The notes below the pieces were generated by a model, which worked only from the letters and a program-made list of their open reading frames with translations, was not told the origin of the DNA and ran no database searches. The position numbers and the translations under genes are program-made. Shown one piece after another: positions 33,966 through 43,484 of a DNA stretch of 64,000 bases (positions are counted from its first letter, which is position 1; every line of letters starts with the position of its first letter). The DNA is from Flavobacterium inviolabile (GTDB lineage: Bacteria > Bacteroidota > Bacteroidia > Flavobacteriales > Flavobacteriaceae): positions 434,001 to 498,000 of the forward strand of contig NZ_CP058278.1 of the NCBI RefSeq assembly GCF_013389455.1. The letters run 5' to 3'.

Positions 33966-35183
33966 TTACAACTGGCCTTTCTTAAAGACCATATAGGCAA
34001 TGATTGTACTGATAAGCATCAAAACACCACCTAAAACAAATGGTGCTCCCGCAAACTGGAACGGCGCTTCATCATGTGTAAAATAATAGAACGTATTGGT
34101 CATTAACGGCGGGCCCACAATCGCGGTTGCACTCGTTAAACTCGTTAAGGTTCCCTGTAATTCTCCCTGTTCTGTAGCCGGAACATGGCTCGTTATAACC
34201 GATTGTAAAGCCGGTCCTGCGATACCGCCCAAACAATACGGAACCAGGAACAGGAACATCATCCAGCCTTCAAAAGCAAAGGCAAACAAAAACATCCCCA
34301 AGGTATACAAGACCATTCCGAAATAAATACTCTTTTCGTTTCCTAATTTCGGATTGATCCAGCGAATCAGTCCGCCCTGAACAATACCAACCAGCAAACC
34401 AATCACACCTAAAGAAATACCAACCATTCGTTCATCCCAGTCAAACCGGTACATGGTAAAGAAGCTCCAGTTACTGTGTACGGCATGGGCAGCGACATAC
34501 AGGATCACCATCGAAACGATAAGTCCCAGTAAAGCCGGATATTTTTTCAGGTTCATAATCGCCCCGATCGGATTAGCCCGTTTCCAGTCGAATTCCCTGC
34601 GGTTTTCTTTCGATAAGGATTCCGGCAATACAAACAGTCCGTACAGGAAGTTAACGGCACATAAAACCGCTGCGGCATAAAACGGGATGCGGGAACCGTA
34701 TTGCCCCAAAACACCACCGATAACCGGCCCGATAATAAATCCCAATCCGAACGCGGCACCAATCATTCCAAAGTTTTTTGCCCTGTCTTCACTGGTACTG
34801 ATATCGGCTATATAGGCTGAAGCTGTCGTAATACTGGCTCCGGTTACACCGGCTAAAATACGCCCGATAAACAGCCAGGTAATGGTGGGCGCAAAGGACA
34901 GCAAAAGGTAATCCAGTGCAAACCCCAGAAGCGACAACAGGATAATTGGCCGTCTTCCGTATTTATCACTGAGGTTTCCAATGAGCGGCGCAAAAATAAA
35001 CTGGGTTATGGCATACGAAAAAGTCAGCCAGCCTCCATATTTGGAAGCCACACTGATATCGCCGTGAATAAGCTCCTCTATCAGCTTTGGGATAACCGGA
35101 ATTATAATTCCCCATCCCGTAATGTCGATAAGCATGGTAATAAAAATAAAACCAATAGCGGCCGACTTTTTATTTTGTTTCAT
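33966..35183 (-). CDS. MFS transporter of the tetracycline-resistance (TCR/Tet) type
   Basis: A 405-residue inner-membrane transporter with 12 predicted helices. [20 protein letters not shown] starts the first helix, and the loop 2-3 motif [16 protein letters not shown] plus the motif-C-like GPVIGGVLG are as in proton-drug antiporters of the DHA1/TetA group. The frame is open upstream to 35306, but the extra 41 codons are basic and lack similarity, so the ATG at 35183 is preferred. The substrate cannot be read from sequence; the flavobacterial homologues are common and often intrinsic. Confidence 0.88.
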   Translation of the reverse strand: MKQNKKSAAIGFIFITMLIDITGWGIIIPVIPKLIEELIHGDISVASKYGGWLTFSYAITQFIFAPLIGNLSDKYGRRPIILLSLLGFALDYLLLSFAPTITWLFIGRILAGVTGASITTASAYIADISTSEDRAKNFGMIGAAFGLGFIIGPVIGGVLGQYGSRIPFYAAAVLCAVNFLYGLFVLPESLSKENRREFDWKRANPIGAIMNLKKYPALLGLIVSMVILYVAAHAVHSNWSFFTMYRFDWDERMVGISLGVIGLLVGIVQGGLIRWINPKLGNEKSIYFGMVLYTLGMFLFAFAFEGWMMFLFLVPYCLGGIAGPALQSVITSHVPATEQGELQGTLTSLTSATAIVGPPLMTNTFYYFTHDEAPFQFAGAPFVLGGVLMLISTIIAYMVFKKGQL

Positions 35184-35305
35184 TAATTTTTTCTTAATAA
35201 TTACAGCACAAAAATAATTTTTTTTGACTGCGTTTGTTAATTTTCTTTTTAAAGTTGGTACAAAAATCACATCCGGGATGCCGCGGCGTCCTGGCTTACA
35301 AGGCA

Positions 35306-35338
35306 TAAAAAAACCACGCTAAAAGCGTGGTTTTTTTA
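35306..35338 (-). terminator. terminator after the sucA-odhB operon
   Basis: A stem of aaaaaaccacgct / agcgtggtttttt around a 2-4-nt loop, with a T run in both directions, 17 bases past the odhB stop codon. Confidence 0.85.
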
Positions 35339-35354
35339 TTGTGTCTATCTTAGA

Positions 35355-36575
35355 TTAAAGCTCTAAAGCTTTTTTAGGATTATTATCCATTAAGATTTCC
35401 ATTGGGTTTTCCAACGCTTCTTTTACAGCCACTAAGAATCCTACAGACTCACGACCGTCAATAATTCTATGATCATAAGATAATGCTACAAACATAACCG
35501 GAGCGATAACAATCTGACCGTTTTTAACGATCGCACGCTCTACTACATTGTGCATTCCTAAAATACCGGATTGCGGAGGGTTGATGATTGGTGTAGACAA
35601 CATACTTCCGAAAACACCACCATTAGAAATAGTAAATGTTCCGCCAGTCATTTCATCAACTGTAATTTGTCCGTCACGTGCTCTGATAGCCAAACGTTTG
35701 ATTTCTGCTTCAACACCACGGAACGTTAATAATTCTGCGCTGCGAACAACCGGTACCATTAATCCTTTAGGACCGGAAACCGCTACAGAAATATCACAGA
35801 AATCGTATGAAATTTTCTCCTGACCGTCAATCATTGAATTTACATCAGGATATAATTGTAATGCTCTTGTAACTGCTTTTGTAAAGAAAGACATAAAGCC
35901 CAAACCTAAACCGTGTTTTGCTTTAAAAGCTTCTTTATATTCTTCGCGTAAAGCATAGATAGCGCTCATGTCAACCTCATTGAATGTAGTTAACATTGCG
36001 GTCTCATTTTTAGCAGAAACCAAACGCTCTGCCACTTTACGACGCAACATGGATAATTTTGTTCTTTCAGAACCTCTGGATCCACCTGTAGGCGTTCCCA
36101 TAGACGGTACTGCATTTACAGCATCATCTTTAGTAATTCTTCCACCTTTTCCAGTACCAACAATTTCTGTAGGCTGAATGTTTTTCTCGTCTAAGATTTT
36201 TCTTGCTGCCGGTGAAGGAGTTCCTGTAGCATACGTAGTTGCTGCCGGAGCCGGAGCTGCTTTTGGAGCTTCCGCTTTTGGAGCCTCAGCTGCTTTTTCT
36301 TCTTTTACCGGTGCTGCTGCGCCACCTTCCGGTTTTGCTGCTCCCGTATCGATTAAACAAACTACCTGACCAACTGCAACTGCATCACCTTCTTCCGCCT
36401 TAAGGGTAATAATACCACTTGCTTCCGCTGGTAACTCTAAGGTTGCTTTATCCGAATCAACCTCTGCAATAGCCTGATCTTTTTCTACATAATCTCCGTC
36501 TTTTACCAACCACGTTGCGATTTCAACTTCTGTGATCGATTCCCCCGGTGAAGGGACTTTCATTTCTAAAATCAT
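35355..36575 (-). CDS. odhB: 2-oxoglutarate dehydrogenase E2 (dihydrolipoyl succinyltransferase)
   Basis: A 406-residue E2 subunit. One lipoyl domain (residues 1-75) carries the lipoylated Lys43 in EVDSDKATLELP. An Ala/Pro/Glu-rich linker follows, then a peripheral subunit-binding domain (SPAARKILDEKNIQP, about 125-160) and the catalytic core ending in SYDHRIIDGRESVGFLV with the active-site His. It transfers the succinyl group to CoA in the TCA cycle. It lies 55 bases after sucA on the same strand. Confidence 0.96.
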   Translation of the reverse strand: MILEMKVPSPGESITEVEIATWLVKDGDYVEKDQAIAEVDSDKATLELPAEASGIITLKAEEGDAVAVGQVVCLIDTGAAKPEGGAAAPVKEEKAAEAPKAEAPKAAPAPAATTYATGTPSPAARKILDEKNIQPTEIVGTGKGGRITKDDAVNAVPSMGTPTGGSRGSERTKLSMLRRKVAERLVSAKNETAMLTTFNEVDMSAIYALREEYKEAFKAKHGLGLGFMSFFTKAVTRALQLYPDVNSMIDGQEKISYDFCDISVAVSGPKGLMVPVVRSAELLTFRGVEAEIKRLAIRARDGQITVDEMTGGTFTISNGGVFGSMLSTPIINPPQSGILGMHNVVERAIVKNGQIVIAPVMFVALSYDHRIIDGRESVGFLVAVKEALENPMEILMDNNPKKALEL

Positions 36576-36630
36576 CGGTATATAATTTTATAAGGTGTTG
36601 TTATTTTTATATGAGTATCAAAAATACGTA

Positions 36631-39402
36631 TTAATTGAATAAATTCTTGTCAAAAACCATTGCAATTGCATTTGCATGACGTTTTTTAGAACGGGTATAA
36701 CTTCCGGCTGCCGGTGCACTATACGCTTTTGGCGATGCCAAACGGAATTTAACTTCTTCAAAATTCATCAGCATATAACCGTAAGCACCCATGTTTTTAG
36801 GTTCTTCCTGAGCCCAAACATAATCGTCAGCATTCGGGTATTTTGCAATAACCGCTTTGATTTGCGCTACCGGTAACGGGAACAACTGTTCTATTCTTAC
36901 AAGAGCCACATCTGTTCTGCCCTGCGCTTCTCTTTCTGCCAATAAATCATAGTAGAATTTACCGGTACAGAATACCAATGATTTTACGTCATTAGGATTT
37001 ACCGAAGCATCGTCAATAACCTCCTGGAAGCTTCCGTTTGCAAATTCTTCAATAGAAGATACCGCTAACGGGTGACGCAGTAAACTTTTTGGTGTGAATA
37101 CAATTAATGGTTTTCTGAATTTTGTGATCATCTGTCTTCGCAACAGGTGGAAGAAGTTTGCCGGCGTTGTACAGTCGGCCACATACATATTGTGTTTGGC
37201 ACACAATTGTAAATAACGTTCCATACGTGCCGAAGAGTGCTCCGCTCCCTGGTTTTCATAACCGTGAGGCAATAACATTACCAAACCGTTCTGATTGTTC
37301 CATTTGTCCTCTGCTGCCGAAATGTACTGGTCAATCATGATCTGCGCTCCGTTAGAGAAATCCCCGAACTGTGCTTCCCAGATTGTCAGTGTGTTCGGAC
37401 TTGCCAATGCATATCCGTAATCAAAACCTACCACGCCATATTCCGATAACAAAGAGTTATAGATATAGAATTTTCCTTTTTGATCTTTTAACTGGTTTAA
37501 CAATACTACTTCTTCTTCCGAATCTTCCACTTTCACTACCGCATGACGGTGTGAGAACGTACCTCTTTCTACATCCTGTCCGGAAATACGAACATCATAT
37601 CCTTCTGTCAGTAACGATCCGTAAGCCAGCATTTCTCCCATAGCCCAATCCAGCTTGTCCGTTTCGAAAAACATCGTTTTTCTGTCGTTAATCAGCTTCT
37701 GGATTTTGCTGATGAATTTTTTATCTGCCGGAAGTTCCGTTACTACTTTAGCAACATCCGTTAGCACCGATTTATCAACTTTCGTATCAAATTGCTGCAA
37801 CATTCCTTCGTCACTAACCTGCTCGAATCCTTTCCATTCATCCTGCATGAAAGGGGTAATCACCGTAAGGTCTTTTTTACGGGAAGCTTCTAAATTTTCC
37901 TCTAAGCCTGCTTTGTATTCTGCCTCCAATCCGGATACATAATTGCCGTCAATTACGTTTTCCGATTTCAGTTTTTCAGCATAAATATCTCTTGCATTTT
38001 TATGCTTGGAAATTATTTTATATAACTGTGGCTGTGTAAAACGAGGCTCATCACCTTCGTTGTGCCCATATTTTCTATATCCTAATAAATCGATAAAAAC
38101 ATCCGATCCGAATTCCATACGGTAATCCAATGCAAACAACATGGCATGCACTACAGCCTCGGCATCATCTGCATTTACGTGTAATACCGGCGATAAGGTT
38201 ACCTTAGCGATATCGGTACAATAGGTAGACGAACGGGCGTCTAAATAGTTTGTTGTAAATCCAACCTGGTTGTTGATCACCAAATGGATCGTTCCGTTTG
38301 TTTTGTAACCATCCAGATTAGCCATCTGAACAATTTCATAAACAATACCCTGTCCGGCAACAGCTGCATCACCGTGAACGGCGATTGGCAATACTTTAGA
38401 GGTATTGTCCGGGAAATAACGGTCTTGTTTTGCTCTTGCGATTCCTTCAATCACAGCACCAACAGTCTCTAAGTGAGATGGATTTGGCGCTAAGTTGATA
38501 TTAATATTTTTACCGGTCTGTGTGGTACGGGTTGCGGTTAAACCAAGGTGGTATTTAACGTCACCGTCAAACAAAGCGTCATCATCATAGTCTTTTCCGT
38601 CAAATTCTGAGAAAATGTCCTGAGTCGCTTTTCCAAAAACATTAGCCAATACATTCAAACGTCCTCTGTGTGCCATTCCCATTACGAACTGCTCAACTCC
38701 TTTTTCGGCTGCCGTTTCAATCAATGCATCCAAAGCCGGAATTGCCGATTCACATCCTTCTAACGAGAAACGTTTTTGCCCTACATATTTTGTATGAAGG
38801 AAGTTTTCAAAAGAAACCGCTTCATTCAGTTTTTTAAGGATACGTTTTTTCTGGTCTGCATTAAAATCAGGAAGGTTATCATTGATATCCAAACGCTTCT
38901 GAATCCACTCAATCACTTTAGGATCTCTGATGTACATATACTCTACTCCAATCGATTCGCAGTATACTTTATTAAGATGATTCAGAATTTCCTGAAGCGA
39001 GCACGGATTTAAGTTTACTACTCTCGCAGCATCAAAAACCGTATTCAAATCGGCAGAAGTCAACCCGAAGTTTTCAATCGCTAAAGAAGGACTGAAAATT
39101 CTTCGGTCACGAACTGGGTTCGTTTTGGTAAATAAATGTCCTCTTGTTCTGTAACCTTCTATTAATTTCAGAACGTTAAATTCTTTTTGTAGTTTATCGG
39201 AAACCGCAGAACAGTCTGTCTGACCACCAGCCATTGCTGTTAATTGTTCTACCGGACCTTCGTTATATTCGCTTGCGAAGTCAAACCCCTGGAAGAAACT
39301 CCTCCAGCTTGGTTCAATGCTATCAGGATTTTGTAAATATTGATCGTATAAGTCTGCAAAAAATGCAGTGTGTGCCGCGTTTAAAAAGGAAAACCTATCC
39401 AT
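36631..39402 (-). CDS. sucA: 2-oxoglutarate dehydrogenase E1
   Basis: A 923-residue thiamine diphosphate enzyme that decarboxylates 2-oxoglutarate in the TCA cycle. The N-terminal start FLNAAHTAFFADLYDQYLQN binds the E2 core. The ThDP region includes MGMAHRGRLNVLAN, HGDAAVAGQG and HLVINNQVGFTTNY, and the transketolase-like second half has RGTFSHRHAV and LMLPHGYENQGAEHSSAR-type blocks. It is full length. The gene heads the sucA-odhB operon behind a good promoter. Confidence 0.97.
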   Translation of the reverse strand: MDRFSFLNAAHTAFFADLYDQYLQNPDSIEPSWRSFFQGFDFASEYNEGPVEQLTAMAGGQTDCSAVSDKLQKEFNVLKLIEGYRTRGHLFTKTNPVRDRRIFSPSLAIENFGLTSADLNTVFDAARVVNLNPCSLQEILNHLNKVYCESIGVEYMYIRDPKVIEWIQKRLDINDNLPDFNADQKKRILKKLNEAVSFENFLHTKYVGQKRFSLEGCESAIPALDALIETAAEKGVEQFVMGMAHRGRLNVLANVFGKATQDIFSEFDGKDYDDDALFDGDVKYHLGLTATRTTQTGKNININLAPNPSHLETVGAVIEGIARAKQDRYFPDNTSKVLPIAVHGDAAVAGQGIVYEIVQMANLDGYKTNGTIHLVINNQVGFTTNYLDARSSTYCTDIAKVTLSPVLHVNADDAEAVVHAMLFALDYRMEFGSDVFIDLLGYRKYGHNEGDEPRFTQPQLYKIISKHKNARDIYAEKLKSENVIDGNYVSGLEAEYKAGLEENLEASRKKDLTVITPFMQDEWKGFEQVSDEGMLQQFDTKVDKSVLTDVAKVVTELPADKKFISKIQKLINDRKTMFFETDKLDWAMGEMLAYGSLLTEGYDVRISGQDVERGTFSHRHAVVKVEDSEEEVVLLNQLKDQKGKFYIYNSLLSEYGVVGFDYGYALASPNTLTIWEAQFGDFSNGAQIMIDQYISAAEDKWNNQNGLVMLLPHGYENQGAEHSSARMERYLQLCAKHNMYVADCTTPANFFHLLRRQMITKFRKPLIVFTPKSLLRHPLAVSSIEEFANGSFQEVIDDASVNPNDVKSLVFCTGKFYYDLLAEREAQGRTDVALVRIEQLFPLPVAQIKAVIAKYPNADDYVWAQEEPKNMGAYGYMLMNFEEVKFRLASPKAYSAPAAGSYTRSKKRHANAIAMVFDKNLFN

Positions 39403-39441
39403 AACTTTGTCTAAAGACCTTTTTTGTTAGAAAATTTTTCG

Positions 39442-39472
39442 CAAAAGTACGATAATTGTAATAATCTTTCAA
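39442..39472 (-). promoter_or_regulatory. promoter of sucA-odhB
   Basis: On the minus strand TTG (39470-39472), 20 bases, then TACTTTTG (39442-39449). Both elements match the Bacteroidetes promoter and lie 40 bases before the sucA start codon. Confidence 0.65.
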
Positions 39473-39510
39473 TGTTTTTCATACTTTTATATCATAAAAT
39501 ATTCCTAAAA

Positions 39511-40062
39511 ATGATTATGAAATCAAGCATCCGTAGTTTTTTAACAATCTTTTTGAGTTGTGTATTTTTTTTAATGACGAGTTCTTCAATAAAAGCGCAA
39601 GAACGCTTGCAAATCACTCAAAAAAATGAATTTTGGAGCAGCGTACGCTTTGGTGGCGGCTTAGGACTTAATTTCGGGAATAATTTCACCAATGTCATGG
39701 TTGCTCCAAGTGCAATTTATGACGTAAACCCTTACTTTTCAATAGGTCTTGGCTTACAGGGCAGCTATGTTAAGCAGAAAAATTTCTATGATTCCTACAT
39801 TTACGGAGCCAGTATTATAGGGCTTTTTAACCCGATTCCCGAAGTACAGTTATCGGCTGAAATTGAACAACTTCGCGTTAACAATACCTACACACAGTTT
39901 ACACCGGAAATTGAAGATAATTTCTGGAATACAGCTTTATTTTTGGGTGCGGGATATAACTTTAACGGGGTAACTGTCGGGGTGCGTTATAATGTTTTAT
40001 TCAAAGAAAGAGACAATGTGTACCACGATGCTTTTATGCCTTTTGTTAGAATTTATTTCTAA
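39511..40062 (+). CDS. outer-membrane beta-barrel protein of unknown function
   Basis: About 183 residues with a signal peptide (RSFLTIFLSCVFFLMTSSSI, cleavage at IKAQ) and alternating amphipathic strands with glycines and aromatics (FGGGLGLNFGNNF, FSIGLGLQGSYV, LFLGAGYNFNGVTVGVRYN). It ends in an aromatic residue (RIYF), as outer-membrane barrels do. The start at 39511 (or ATG 39517) is preferred to the upstream 39424 because it begins the signal peptide. Relatives next to sucA have been labelled alpha-ketoglutarate decarboxylase, as I recall, a name that this sequence does not support. Confidence 0.75.
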   Translation: MIMKSSIRSFLTIFLSCVFFLMTSSSIKAQERLQITQKNEFWSSVRFGGGLGLNFGNNFTNVMVAPSAIYDVNPYFSIGLGLQGSYVKQKNFYDSYIYGASIIGLFNPIPEVQLSAEIEQLRVNNTYTQFTPEIEDNFWNTALFLGAGYNFNGVTVGVRYNVLFKERDNVYHDAFMPFVRIYF

Positions 40063-40396
40063 ACCATACCTTTTGCCATTCCCGCTTTAAAATCAAAAAA
40101 GCAACCTGTTCCGATAGGTCAACCAGGTCGGAACCGTCTAATTTTTTAATCTGGTCTTCCGGTACGTCAATGATGTACAGCAGGTTTAAATATTCGGCAA
40201 ATTTAAACTGAATCAGGCGGTATATTTTTTCATGCAGCTGCAGCTTTAAATCGATCGGCGTTATAGCCACCGGAAAGTCCACACTTTCATTAGCAAGCGT
40301 AAAATCCTTATTGATCTGTTCGATCAGTTTCAGATACAAATCTTCCTTTTGCGCTTCCGAGAGCAATAAATCGGTATTTTGTGGTGCTACAAACAT
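40046..40396 (-). CDS. conserved-type hypothetical protein
   Basis: A 116-residue soluble, mostly helical protein with a mixed acidic-basic composition and no recognisable motif (KLIEQINKDFTLANESVDFP and YLNLLYIIDVPEDQIKKLDG are typical stretches). Its 3' end overlaps the end of the convergent barrel gene by 17 bases. It lies 22 bases downstream of the polyprenyl synthase on the same strand, so co-transcription with that gene is likely. Function unknown. Confidence 0.7.
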   Translation of the reverse strand: MFVAPQNTDLLLSEAQKEDLYLKLIEQINKDFTLANESVDFPVAITPIDLKLQLHEKIYRLIQFKFAEYLNLLYIIDVPEDQIKKLDGSDLVDLSEQVAFLILKREWQKVWFRNKF

Positions 40397-40418
40397 GGTA
40401 TTGGGTTTTATATAAAAG

Positions 40419-41393
40419 CTATACCTTTCTTTTCATCAGGTTCTCGCCAAAAGTTTTCAGCTCTTCTTTTTTATCCGCTTCAATATTCATTTTATCCAGC
40501 GTTTCAAAAGCTTTCAGCGTATACTCTTCAATCGCTTTCTGAGTCGCCTGGCTCGCGCCGGTTTCTTCGAATATTCTTTTTACGGAATCAATTTTCTCTT
40601 TATTATCCGTTGGCTGAATCGAGAACAGATGCAGTAACTGGGCTTTGGCTTCCGGATTAGCAAACGCTAACGCTTTCAGATACAAATAAGTTTTCTTATT
40701 TTCAATGATGTCACCACCAACCTGTTTTCCAAAAGTCAGCGGATCGCCAAAAGCATCCAGATAATCATCCTGAAGCTGGAAGGCTATTCCCAAATTCAGT
40801 CCGAAATCATAAATCAAATCGGCATTCTCCGTTGTGGTTTCGGCTACAATTGCCCCCATTTTCATGGCAGCCCCAACCAGAACCGCGGTTTTATACTCGA
40901 TCATTTTCAGGTACTGCGGAATGGTTACATCGTCACGCTGTTCAAAATCCACATCCCATTGCTGTCCTTCACAAACTTCCAGCGCTGTTTTACTAAACAG
41001 TTTTGCCAAAGCTAAAAAGATCGCAGGTTCATAATTCTCAAAATACTGGTAGGCCAATATCAGCATCGCATCACCCGACAGGATTCCGGTATTCACATCC
41101 CATTTTTCATGAACCGTTTCATTCCCGCGGCGCAAAGGCGCATCATCCATAATATCGTCATGAATCAGCGAAAAGTTATGAAACAACTCAACCGCTGTGG
41201 CTGCAGCAACTGCTTTTTCAGCATCGGCGTTAAAAACTTCTGCCGCCATTAATGTCAGAACCGGACGCATCCGTTTTCCTCCTAAGGACAAAATATAAGC
41301 AATGGGATCGTATAAATTTTTAGGTTCTTTCTCTAAAGAAATTGTAGAAAAGTATTCCGAAATAAGCGTCTGATAATAACTTACTGAATGCAT
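40419..41393 (-). CDS. polyprenyl diphosphate synthase
   Basis: A 324-residue trans-isoprenyl diphosphate synthase. Both Asp-rich motifs are intact: FSLIHDDIMDDAPLRRG (first) and QLQDDYLDAFGDPLTFGKQ (second), with GGKRMRP near residue 33 for IPP binding. It makes linear prenyl diphosphates (FPP, GGPP or longer); the product length cannot be fixed by eye. Phe and Ser sit at positions -5 and -4 before the first motif, which suggests a short product. It could supply the GGPP needed by the carotenoid operon or a quinone side-chain precursor. Confidence 0.9.
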   Translation of the reverse strand: MHSVSYYQTLISEYFSTISLEKEPKNLYDPIAYILSLGGKRMRPVLTLMAAEVFNADAEKAVAAATAVELFHNFSLIHDDIMDDAPLRRGNETVHEKWDVNTGILSGDAMLILAYQYFENYEPAIFLALAKLFSKTALEVCEGQQWDVDFEQRDDVTIPQYLKMIEYKTAVLVGAAMKMGAIVAETTTENADLIYDFGLNLGIAFQLQDDYLDAFGDPLTFGKQVGGDIIENKKTYLYLKALAFANPEAKAQLLHLFSIQPTDNKEKIDSVKRIFEETGASQATQKAIEEYTLKAFETLDKMNIEADKKEELKTFGENLMKRKV

Positions 41394-41473
41394 GGATGAT
41401 ATTTTCGGCTAAAATAGTTCAAATATCAGCGCAATCAAAGCCAAAAAAAATGTTAAATAATCGTAAAAACTTT

Positions 41474-41501
41474 GGAAACTTTTTTAGTATTAAAAGTTTC
41501 C
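41474..41501. promoter_or_regulatory. palindromic operator of the efflux operon
   Basis: Perfect 10-bp arms ggaaactttt (41474-41483) and aaaagtttcc (41492-41501) with an 8-base spacer lie immediately upstream of the -7 box of tetR. This is the expected form and place of a TetR autoregulatory site. Confidence 0.7.
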
Positions 41502-41505
41502 GTTA

Positions 41506-41513
41506 TACATTTG
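41506..41513 (+). promoter_or_regulatory. -7 element of the tetR-efflux operon
   Basis: TACATTTG matches TAnnTTTG, 16 bases before the tetR ATG. The -33 region falls within the palindrome at 41474-41501, so repressor binding would exclude RNA polymerase. Confidence 0.6.
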
Positions 41514-41529
41514 CCGAAATTTTTTAAGA

Positions 41530-42123
41530 ATGAAAAACGAAATTTTAGAGAAATCATCCGACATGTTTTTACGACTGGGCTTCAAAAGTGTTACGATGGA
41601 TGACATAGCTGCTGAGATGGGGATTTCAAAAAAAACCATTTACGAACATTATGCCACCAAGCTGGAATTAGTAAAAGCGGCTACTTTTTTCCTGTATGAG
41701 AAAATCTCATCGGGAATAGACCATATCTGTTCGCTGGAAAAAAACCCTATTGAAGAGCTGTTTGATATTAAAGAGTATGTTCAGAATAATTTAAAAGACC
41801 CGAATTCGTCTCCAATTTTCCAATTGCAGAAATACTATCCGAAAATACACGCCTGTTTAAAAACCATGCAGTTTGAAAAAATGGACCACTGTGTTATTGA
41901 CAATCTGAATCGCGGAAAAAAAGCCGGTTTGTTCCGACCTGAGATCGATGAAGAATTTATCGGGCGCATCTATTATGCCAGTGCGATGAGCATTATGGAT
42001 TTTGAATTGTTCCCGGAAGAAATGTACACCCGCAATGAACTTGATGAAAAATTGCTGGAATACCATGTGAGAGGCATTGCCACTCCAAAAGGAATTGAAA
42101 CATTAGAAAAATTACTTAAATAA
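41530..42123 (+). CDS. TetR/AcrR family repressor of the efflux operon
   Basis: A 197-residue regulator with an N-terminal TetR helix-turn-helix (residues about 8-55: SSDMFLRLGFKSVTMDDIAA, then MGISKKTIYEHYATK) and a larger helical ligand-binding domain. It is the first gene of a tetR-tolC-adaptor-RND cluster with short gaps (14, 15 and 51 bases) and has a palindromic operator in its own promoter, so it very probably represses the whole operon until a substrate binds. Confidence 0.93.
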   Translation: MKNEILEKSSDMFLRLGFKSVTMDDIAAEMGISKKTIYEHYATKLELVKAATFFLYEKISSGIDHICSLEKNPIEELFDIKEYVQNNLKDPNSSPIFQLQKYYPKIHACLKTMQFEKMDHCVIDNLNRGKKAGLFRPEIDEEFIGRIYYASAMSIMDFELFPEEMYTRNELDEKLLEYHVRGIATPKGIETLEKLLK

Positions 42124-42137
42124 TTAATAACCACTAT

Positions 42138-43469
42138 ATGAGAACAGGAATAACAATTGCGTTATTATTTTTTGCCATAATCACTCAGGCACAAGTTCAG
42201 CGTCTGACCCTGAAAGACGCTCTTAAATATGCATTGGAAAACAAATCTGATGCAAAAAAAGCGAAACTGGATGTCGAAAACAGTAGTCATCAGATTGCAG
42301 AGGTACGTTCAAGAGCGCTTCCGCAGATAAGCCTGAACGGTAATGTAACCTATAACCCTATATTACAGTTAAACGCATTACCGGGTGACTTTTTCGGACA
42401 GCCGGGTTCGACCATTTTAGCGCCTTTAGGACAAAAATGGAATTCCGTAGCCGGAGCAACCTTAACCCAGAATCTTTTTGATTATTCTATTTTCACCGGT
42501 TTAAAAGCGGCGAAATCCACAAGAGAATTCTACCAGGTTAATGCACAGTTAACGGAAGAACAGGTAATCGAAAAAGTAGCGAATGCCTACTACCAGGTTT
42601 TTGTTCAGAAACAAAAACTGATTACGATTGACAGTACTCTGGACAACACCACCAAAGTGCGAAACATCATCAGTGGTCAGTTTAAAAACGGTCTGGCGAA
42701 AAAAATCGATTTAGACAGGGTAAATGTAAAAATCATCAACCTGAATTCAACCAGACAACAATTGGTTAACGGTGTTCAGATGCAGGAGAATTCATTGAAA
42801 TTCTTAATCGGTTTACCGGCAGCTACCCCAATTGAAATCGTAAAAGAGGACATTCAGGTAAAACCTTTTATGAAAGAAACACCAACGGTAAGCAACAGAA
42901 CAGAGTATCAGTTGTTAGAAAAACAAAAACAATTATTACAATATCAGAAGCAATCGTTTGTAGCGGAGCATTATCCGACACTTTCTTTAACGGCAAACTA
43001 TAACTATATCGGGCAGGGACCAAAATTACCGCTTGGCGCCAAACCGGCAGACGGTGTGTACTGGTCTGACTATTCCGCTATAGGACTAAACCTTAGAATT
43101 CCTGTCTTTACCGGTTTTGCAACCCGTTCCAAAGTAAGACAGGCCGATATCAGCCTTCAGAAAATCGAAGAAGATATGAAAGACCGGGAATTGTCGTTAG
43201 GACTGGAATTTGAAAATGCAAAATCGCAGATCAACAACAGTTTAATCACGATCAACAATCAGAAAGAGAATGTTAATCTGGCACAGGAAGTTTTCAGCAA
43301 TACGAAAAACAACTATATCAACGGGCTGGCTACTTTAACCGATTTACTGGATTCGGAAAATGCTTTAACAGAAGCGAAAAACAATTATACATCCGCTTTA
43401 CTGGAATACAAATTAGCCGAAATTCAGATCATCAAATCACAGGGAGAATTAAAAACACTTTTAAATTAA
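42138..43469 (+). CDS. TolC family outer-membrane efflux protein
   Basis: A 443-residue outer-membrane channel protein. A signal peptide ends near residue 18 (ITIALLFFAIITQAQVQ). Two long repeats of helical hairpins and strands (LTLKDALKYALENKSDAKK at the start, and YINGLATLTDLLDSENALTEAK near the end) are typical of the family. It forms the exit duct of the tripartite pump with the adaptor and RND proteins encoded next to it. Confidence 0.94.
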   Translation: MRTGITIALLFFAIITQAQVQRLTLKDALKYALENKSDAKKAKLDVENSSHQIAEVRSRALPQISLNGNVTYNPILQLNALPGDFFGQPGSTILAPLGQKWNSVAGATLTQNLFDYSIFTGLKAAKSTREFYQVNAQLTEEQVIEKVANAYYQVFVQKQKLITIDSTLDNTTKVRNIISGQFKNGLAKKIDLDRVNVKIINLNSTRQQLVNGVQMQENSLKFLIGLPAATPIEIVKEDIQVKPFMKETPTVSNRTEYQLLEKQKQLLQYQKQSFVAEHYPTLSLTANYNYIGQGPKLPLGAKPADGVYWSDYSAIGLNLRIPVFTGFATRSKVRQADISLQKIEEDMKDRELSLGLEFENAKSQINNSLITINNQKENVNLAQEVFSNTKNNYINGLATLTDLLDSENALTEAKNNYTSALLEYKLAEIQIIKSQGELKTLLN

Positions 43470-43484
43470 TAACCATCAATCAAT

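Noticed and set aside
35184..35306. N-terminal extension of the MFS transporter
   Set aside because: The 41 additional residues are basic and unrelated to transporters, and run into the neighbouring terminator; the start at 35183 gives a normal first helix.
39424..39510. N-terminal extension of the outer-membrane barrel gene
   Set aside because: It would put 29 residues before the signal peptide and covers the divergent sucA promoter.
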